From Clostridia bacterium (lineage in GTDB: Bacteria > Bacillota > Clostridia > Oscillospirales > CAG-272), in contig JAFQPM010000029.1 of assembly GCA_017411745.1 (NCBI GenBank), positions 1 to 54,194 on the forward strand: a stretch of 54,194 nt of DNA, written 5' to 3'. The position numbers and the translations under genes were made by a program. Below are positions 50,680 through 54,194 of the stretch, in pieces (position 1 is the stretch's first letter; the number at the start of each line of letters is the position of its first letter). The notes under the pieces were generated by a model that saw only the letters and a list, made by a program, of their open reading frames with translations, made no database searches and was not told the DNA's origin.

Positions 50680-51125
50680 TTAGCCTCCTGAGCTTTATTA
50701 TAATCCTCGCAAAGAAGGTTCATGGCCTTGCAAAGCTTATGGAAAAACACAAACGGTCCAACAAGAATGAAAGAGCCGAAGAAATACCAACCCCAAAAAT
50801 CTTTGGTTCCAAAATCGTAGTTTATATTGCGCTCGTTCAGCGCCTCTTCTATGCGTTGGGTGAGCTGATACATCCAGATGTCAAGAACGATAGCAAACGT
50901 AAAATATGAGAGAATGTATGCAAAAATGAAATTCATCGTTCTCGAGCCGTCTCTTCTGGGAGCGATTTTATCGATGTCAAATGAAAGTGGAATAAAGAAT
51001 GCAAAGCTGTAAAATCCGAGAGTTAAAATGCTGAAAAGCATAAGCTTCCACATTTTTCTGTCTGTAGGCAGTTTGGGGGCTTTGTACTCTTTCTCTTCGT
51101 AATCATAAGGGTATTTGTATGCCAT
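50676..51125 (-). CDS. DUF4234-like membrane protein
   Basis: This 149-residue protein has a polar N terminus and about four hydrophobic segments (LMLFSILTLGFYSFAFFIPL, FIFAYILSYFTFAIVLDIWM, FWGWYFFGSFILVGPFVFF). The ILTLGFY start of the first helix fits DUF4234-type proteins, whose function is unknown. The start at 51125 has AAAGGAGG 5 bases upstream; ATGs further out fall in the preceding gene. It is 28 bp downstream of the XRE-LRR gene and probably in the same transcript. Confidence 0.72.
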   Translation of the reverse strand: MAYKYPYDYEEKEYKAPKLPTDRKMWKLMLFSILTLGFYSFAFFIPLSFDIDKIAPRRDGSRTMNFIFAYILSYFTFAIVLDIWMYQLTQRIEEALNERNINYDFGTKDFWGWYFFGSFILVGPFVFFHKLCKAMNLLCEDYNKAQEAK

Positions 51126-51153
51126 GGTGTCCTCCTTTAATTGTATACCTAGC

Positions 51154-52569
51154 TCATTGATGACGTATCCACGTATATTCGCTATACAGTAACGCAACGT
51201 ACATAACCGGCTCAGCAGGAATGCCATTTGAAAAATCAACAATATCGACGCAAGTGCCCGTAGAATCATGCAATTCCCATCCATCGTATCTTTCAAAGGT
51301 TACGCTTCCATCACAATCCGAAAAATCTCTGAAAGCAAATGCTCCTATTTTCGTAACGCTTGCGGGAATAACGATGCTTTCGAACGCCACGCAGTCTGCA
51401 AATGCTTCTTCTCCTATTTTGTATACACCTGCAGGGATCTCAACCCCCTTCAATTTTTCGCATCCGCTGAATGTATAAGAACGTATTATACTAATATTGC
51501 TCGGCAGATTGACACTTTCAAGGTTTTTGCATTGTTGAAAGGTACCTTCGCCGATTACAGTCACGGTTTCGGGAATCTGAACACTTCTCAGGTTGTTGTT
51601 TCCGGCAAAAGCGTAAGCTTTTATCTGGACTACCTTATCACCGATTGGGGAATATTCGGGAATTACGATATTTTCATCCGTACAGTCGCCAATATCTACA
51701 CAGCAGGTTCCGTCTCCGATAGGCATATAAAGCAAGCCTTCGCTCGGCTGAGCTTTGCCACACGCTACACATTTTCTGTTCTCATATTGGTGAGCGATCA
51801 TTTCTGTGCTTCGGTGTGTTCGCAGGAGCTCCTCGTTGCATTCCTTGCAGTAAATGGCCTCATCATAAGAGCCATGCGCCGTGCAGGTGGGAGCGATCTC
51901 GTTTTCTTTAACGCTTTCCGATAGGGTATGGGAAAGCTTTGTTATGCTTTTGGTCGTGCGCGAGATTTCCTCGTCGCATTCTGCGCAATAAACGACCTCG
52001 TCATAAGAGCCCTCTGCCGCGCAAGAGGGTGCGATCTCGTTTTCTTTAACGCTTTTCGATAAGGTGTGGGCAAGCTTTGCTATACTTTTGGTCGTTCGTG
52101 AGATTTCCTCGTCGCACTCCGCGCAATAAATGACCTCGTCATAAGAACCCTCTGCCGTGCAGGTGGGAGCTATCTCATTTTCTCTGACGCTGTTCAATAT
52201 CGGATGTGGCGGTTCTTCGTTCAATATCTTAACAACTATTGTTATACAAGCCGCTAATATGAGAACACAAATCACAGGTATCAGGTATAGATACAGAGGT
52301 TTCTTTTTCTTAATCGGTGGGTTGACTTCTTCGGTTCGGATTTCGTCCGCAGAAGCAAGAATCTCTCCTTCGTGATCGTCATTAAGCAGATAATCTGCGG
52401 TCACGTCAAAAAGCTTGCTGATCCTCAATATGTTCTGCGCATCCGGCAGCGCAGTTCCATTTTCCCAACGGCTTATTGCTTGTCGCGAGACATCCAGCTT
52501 TTCTGCCAAGTCCTCTTGCGACCAGTTCTTCCCTTTTCTGAGTTCAATTAATTTGTCTTGCAATTTCAT
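51154..52569 (-). CDS. Membrane-tethered XRE protein with Cys-rich repeats and LRR domain
   Basis: The unusual 471-residue architecture begins with HTH_XRE (residues 5-60; SQEDLAEKLDVSRQAISRWE), a linker, and a single TM helix (about 91-114). Three tandem 46-residue repeats follow (starting at 130, 176, 222), each with a C, then a CxxC pair (YCAECDEE), and a final CVACG. A BspA-like LRR_5 region (about 300-425; IPETVTVIGEGTFQQCKNL) completes it. Topology puts the DNA-binding end inside and the repeats outside, so it looks like a one-component transmembrane sensor. The start at 52569 has AAGGAGAG. The ligand and target are unknown. Confidence 0.85.
   Translation of the reverse strand: MKLQDKLIELRKGKNWSQEDLAEKLDVSRQAISRWENGTALPDAQNILRISKLFDVTADYLLNDDHEGEILASADEIRTEEVNPPIKKKKPLYLYLIPVICVLILAACITIVVKILNEEPPHPILNSVRENEIAPTCTAEGSYDEVIYCAECDEEISRTTKSIAKLAHTLSKSVKENEIAPSCAAEGSYDEVVYCAECDEEISRTTKSITKLSHTLSESVKENEIAPTCTAHGSYDEAIYCKECNEELLRTHRSTEMIAHQYENRKCVACGKAQPSEGLLYMPIGDGTCCVDIGDCTDENIVIPEYSPIGDKVVQIKAYAFAGNNNLRSVQIPETVTVIGEGTFQQCKNLESVNLPSNISIIRSYTFSGCEKLKGVEIPAGVYKIGEEAFADCVAFESIVIPASVTKIGAFAFRDFSDCDGSVTFERYDGWELHDSTGTCVDIVDFSNGIPAEPVMYVALLYSEYTWIRHQ
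51769..52182 (-). repeat. Three tandem 138-bp coding repeats
   Basis: These lie inside the XRE-LRR gene: the 46-codon unit starting ENEIAPTC repeats at 52182, 52044 and 51906. Copies 1 and 2 are the most alike and copy 3 is more diverged (CKECNEELLR), consistent with duplication after divergence. Confidence 0.9.
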
Positions 52570-52738
52570 AATAATCTCTCCTTGATTTGATGGGTTTATT
52601 ATAGCAAAACAATACTTAAAACGCCACCGCATCAATGCAACAATTTCGCAACAAGACTTTACAATTTTAAAAAAGATTATTTACTGCTCTGTTTTGTCGG
52701 AGAGCTGTGCTCTTTTTAATAGCTATTTTTTCGAATTC

Positions 52739-52775
52739 AGTATAACATAAATGCGGTGGGTTGTCAACCGTTGAC
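52739..52775 (-). promoter_or_regulatory. Promoter of the XRE-LRR gene with overlapping palindrome
   Basis: On the minus strand TTGACA (52767-52762) and TATACT (52744-52739) have a 17-bp spacer. Palindromes GGTTGTCAACC (52759-52769) and GTCAAC-C-GTTGAC (52763-52775) overlap the -35. The leader of about 165 nt to the gene carries a second TATAAT close to the start codon without a -35. Confidence 0.7.
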
Positions 52776-52789
52776 TCGCCTTGCGGTAT

Positions 52790-53329
52790 TTACTGATTTT
52801 CTACTGTGATCGGAATTATTATGGTTCCTCCGAAAAAATTCAATTTTCCGTTTGTCACAGACTCGATGCTTATCGGATCATCAGAGCCTAGATATAGCAC
52901 AAATCCGTGATCGGATGGTGATGCTACCCTCGCCCGAATATCCTCCGTTATCTTTATTACTCCATTTTCGTCCATTTTCTCGACAAACGAGTCAGACAAC
53001 TCAATGTCACCAAAATCGATCATGATTCTGTATTTTCCCAGCGCGCCGTCATAGTTGCTCATACCGTCTCCGCAATATTCGCCCTCGTCCTCGGGAACAA
53101 CGCGAGCCGAGTAGCCGCCCGTCGGAAACGAATATCTTATGCGCAATTCCATTACATCGGCGCTTCTCTGCTTTATCGAAATATGTGTAACTGTACCAGG
53201 CTCATATTTTGTGATATAAGATACAAACCATACCGCAGTAACGACGATTGCAACAACTAAAATGATACTGATCAGGATATATATTTTTTTCTTTTTTATT
53301 GATTTGTTCTCTTCACACGGTTGATTCAT
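52790..53329 (-). CDS. Single-TM protein of unknown function
   Basis: This 179-residue protein has a basic cytoplasmic start (KSIKKKK), one TM helix (IYILISIILVVAIVVTAVWF, about residues 15-36) and an extracytoplasmic beta-rich domain of about 140 residues without recognisable motifs. I chose the ATG at 53329 because AGAGGG lies 6 bases upstream and the promoter's expected start (near 53353) excludes the longer reading frames. It is monocistronic. Confidence 0.65.
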   Translation of the reverse strand: MNQPCEENKSIKKKKIYILISIILVVAIVVTAVWFVSYITKYEPGTVTHISIKQRSADVMELRIRYSFPTGGYSARVVPEDEGEYCGDGMSNYDGALGKYRIMIDFGDIELSDSFVEKMDENGVIKITEDIRARVASPSDHGFVLYLGSDDPISIESVTNGKLNFFGGTIIIPITVENQ

Positions 53330-53359
53330 ATTCATCCCTCTATTTTTCATTACACTCTC

Positions 53360-53388
53360 ACTATAACACACTCGAAAAGCATTGTCAA
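53360..53388 (-). promoter_or_regulatory. Promoter of the single-TM protein gene
   Basis: On the minus strand TTGACA (53388-53383) and TATAGT (53365-53360) have a 17-bp spacer. Confidence 0.8.
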
Positions 53389-53483
53389 TACGGTGGTGGA
53401 AAGTTTTTTTCAGGGCTATATTTTTATATAAAAGTGGTGCGGGGGTGGGGGTAAGACTTAATTGACGGTCGGCGGCCAACCCA

Positions 53484-53509
53484 TACACAAACCGCAAGCG
53501 GTTTGTGTA
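53484..53509. repeat. Perfect 12-bp inverted repeat with 2-nt loop
   Basis: TACACAAACCGC-AA-GCGGTTTGTGTA. GACGG (53464-53468) and CCGTC (53527-53531, approximately) can pair around it, giving a larger cruciform. No T-run follows on either strand, so it is not a simple terminator. A mobile-element end or binding site is possible. Confidence 0.55.
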
Positions 53510-53529
53510 CCAATTCAAACGTAGGCCGT

Positions 53530-53580
53530 CACCTCCAGAACGAAAAAAGCAACCCTACTGGGTTGCTTCGTTCTGAGGTG
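53530..53580 (-). terminator. Terminator of the YD-repeat gene
   Basis: On the minus strand GCAACCC-AGTA-GGGTTGC is followed by TTTTTT. Outer arms CACCTC/GAGGTG and CAGAACG/CGTTCTG extend the structure. Confidence 0.8.
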
Positions 53581-53608
53581 TGTTGACAAAAAAGATGCCA
53601 ATTTACTA

Positions 53609-54194
53609 TTATTCCTCGAATCCGCCATATATGCTAACAAGGAAATCGTCGAGTACTTCTTGGATTTCTTCCGAAATACCATTTTCGACAAACACCAACT
53701 TATATTGAACTTCTACCGATTTTGTAATTTCTCCATCTGCCCCTACAGTAACCATCTTGATTACATTCCCGTGAGCATCATACGTATAGTTATCGATAAC
53801 AACAGTATTACTGTCGGCATTTTCCTCATAGCTTAAGGTATACACCCTCTTGATCAGGTTACCATTAACATCATAGGTATAGTCATAGGTAATCTTACAG
53901 CCGATCGCAAATTCAGAAACACTCTTAACCTGTTTTCCGTTTACATAGTCGTAACTAACTTTTGTACCGTTATCGTATGTGACAAACTTTTGGGTCATAT
54001 CTCCGTCCGCATTATAAGCATAATCTGTGGTAGTCTTGCCGCCGTTAGCATGTGTGCAAATCTCGTTGAATATATGTCCATTAACATCATAGATGTAATC
54101 GGTAACAATCTCAGCTCCATCAAAATCGGTAAAAATTTTCTTAATCAGTTTTCCGTTGCCGTCGTAAATATAGTCCGTAACAATTTTATCTCCA
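53609..54194 (-). CDS. YD-repeat-like protein, C-terminal part (cut by window edge)
   Basis: The frame is open to the window edge, so the N terminus is missing; 194 residues are visible. About six loosely conserved YD-type units occur: TDYIYDGNGKLIKKI, TDYIYDVNGHIFN, TDYAYNADGD, ITYDYTYDVNGNLIKRV and NYTYDAHGNVIKMV. This is the Tyr-Asp-x-x-Gly-(Asn/Lys)-Leu-Ile pattern of Rhs/YD proteins. The ending (EVQYKLVFVENGISEEIQEV) lacks the toxin domain that follows true Rhs cores, so a surface lipoprotein with YD-like beta repeats is more likely than a polymorphic toxin. No immunity gene follows. Confidence 0.7.
   Translation of the reverse strand, partial: GDKIVTDYIYDGNGKLIKKIFTDFDGAEIVTDYIYDVNGHIFNEICTHANGGKTTTDYAYNADGDMTQKFVTYDNGTKVSYDYVNGKQVKSVSEFAIGCKITYDYTYDVNGNLIKRVYTLSYEENADSNTVVIDNYTYDAHGNVIKMVTVGADGEITKSVEVQYKLVFVENGISEEIQEVLDDFLVSIYGGFEE

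Noticed and set aside
53609..54194. Rhs polymorphic toxin system
   Set aside because: No conserved Rhs core-ending motif, no toxin domain and no immunity gene are visible.
1..54194. CRISPR arrays, tRNA/rRNA genes, insertion sequences, prophage
   Set aside because: I saw no regularly spaced repeats, no cloverleaf with a T-loop GTTCRA, no transposase or integrase motifs and no phage structural genes.

Overview
This window looks like chromosome from an endospore-forming, low-to-mid GC Clostridia bacterium, most likely a gut-type anaerobe near Oscillospiraceae/Ruminococcaceae. The evidence is a complete sigK, spoVAD-spoVAE, a GlgC/GlgD ADP-glucose pyrophosphorylase pair, AddAB instead of RecBCD, RicT (YaaT), a 2[4Fe-4S] ferredoxin, and housekeeping promoters with Firmicutes spacing (TTGACA-17-TATAAT). 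I see no phage, plasmid, insertion sequence, CRISPR array, rRNA or tRNA gene. The taxonomic placement is inference.

Layout. 1-2190: a promoter and a NatAB-like ABC exporter. 2195-3080 (minus): thiT under a TPP riboswitch. 3133-5500: a sporulation block with sigK (+) and spoVAD-spoVAE (-), separated by a small palindromic repeat. 5510-6683: uridine phosphorylase and a lysine-rich small protein. 6856-9191 (-): RlmA-like methyltransferase, family 2 glycosyltransferase, HAD phosphatase. 9243-11445 (-): a two-component system. 11598-20297 (+): a QueG-like iron-sulfur protein, addB, addA and a TPR membrane protein. 20339-33765 (-): a long glycogen cluster, glgB-glgC-glgD-glgA-glgP-GH13-(FolC-like)-eno. 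33874-38118 (+): holB, ricT, ferredoxin, TrmN6-like methyltransferase and TtcA-like tRNA thiolase. 38179-40524: CBM9-like protein, ZIP transporter and MntP. 40598-43298 (+): deoC-punA-deoB nucleoside salvage. 43507-49386: a XRE-TPR regulator, an alpha/beta hydrolase, proB-proA-proC and a lipoprotein. 49495-54194: small regulators, small membrane proteins, a XRE-TM-repeat-LRR receptor-like protein and the end of a YD-repeat protein cut by the window edge.

How the parts connect. The glycogen genes give a full cycle: ADP-glucose synthesis (GlgC with GlgD), polymerisation (GlgA), branching (GlgB), phosphorolysis (GlgP) and debranching or hydrolysis (GH13), followed by enolase. Inside this cluster is a FolC-fold protein that has lost the P-loop and the other catalytic motifs. 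The deo operon plus the separate Udp recover pentose from nucleosides. ProB/ProA/ProC form a complete glutamate-to-proline route.

The least ordinary items are the FolC-like pseudoenzyme translationally coupled to the glycogen GH13 gene, the membrane-tethered XRE protein with three 46-residue cysteine-rich repeats and a BspA-like LRR domain, and structured non-coding segments in the glycogen cluster. These segments are four consecutive hairpins between glgA and glgP and a hairpin with T-box-like sequence between glgP and GH13. No complete new defence or biosynthetic system is visible.
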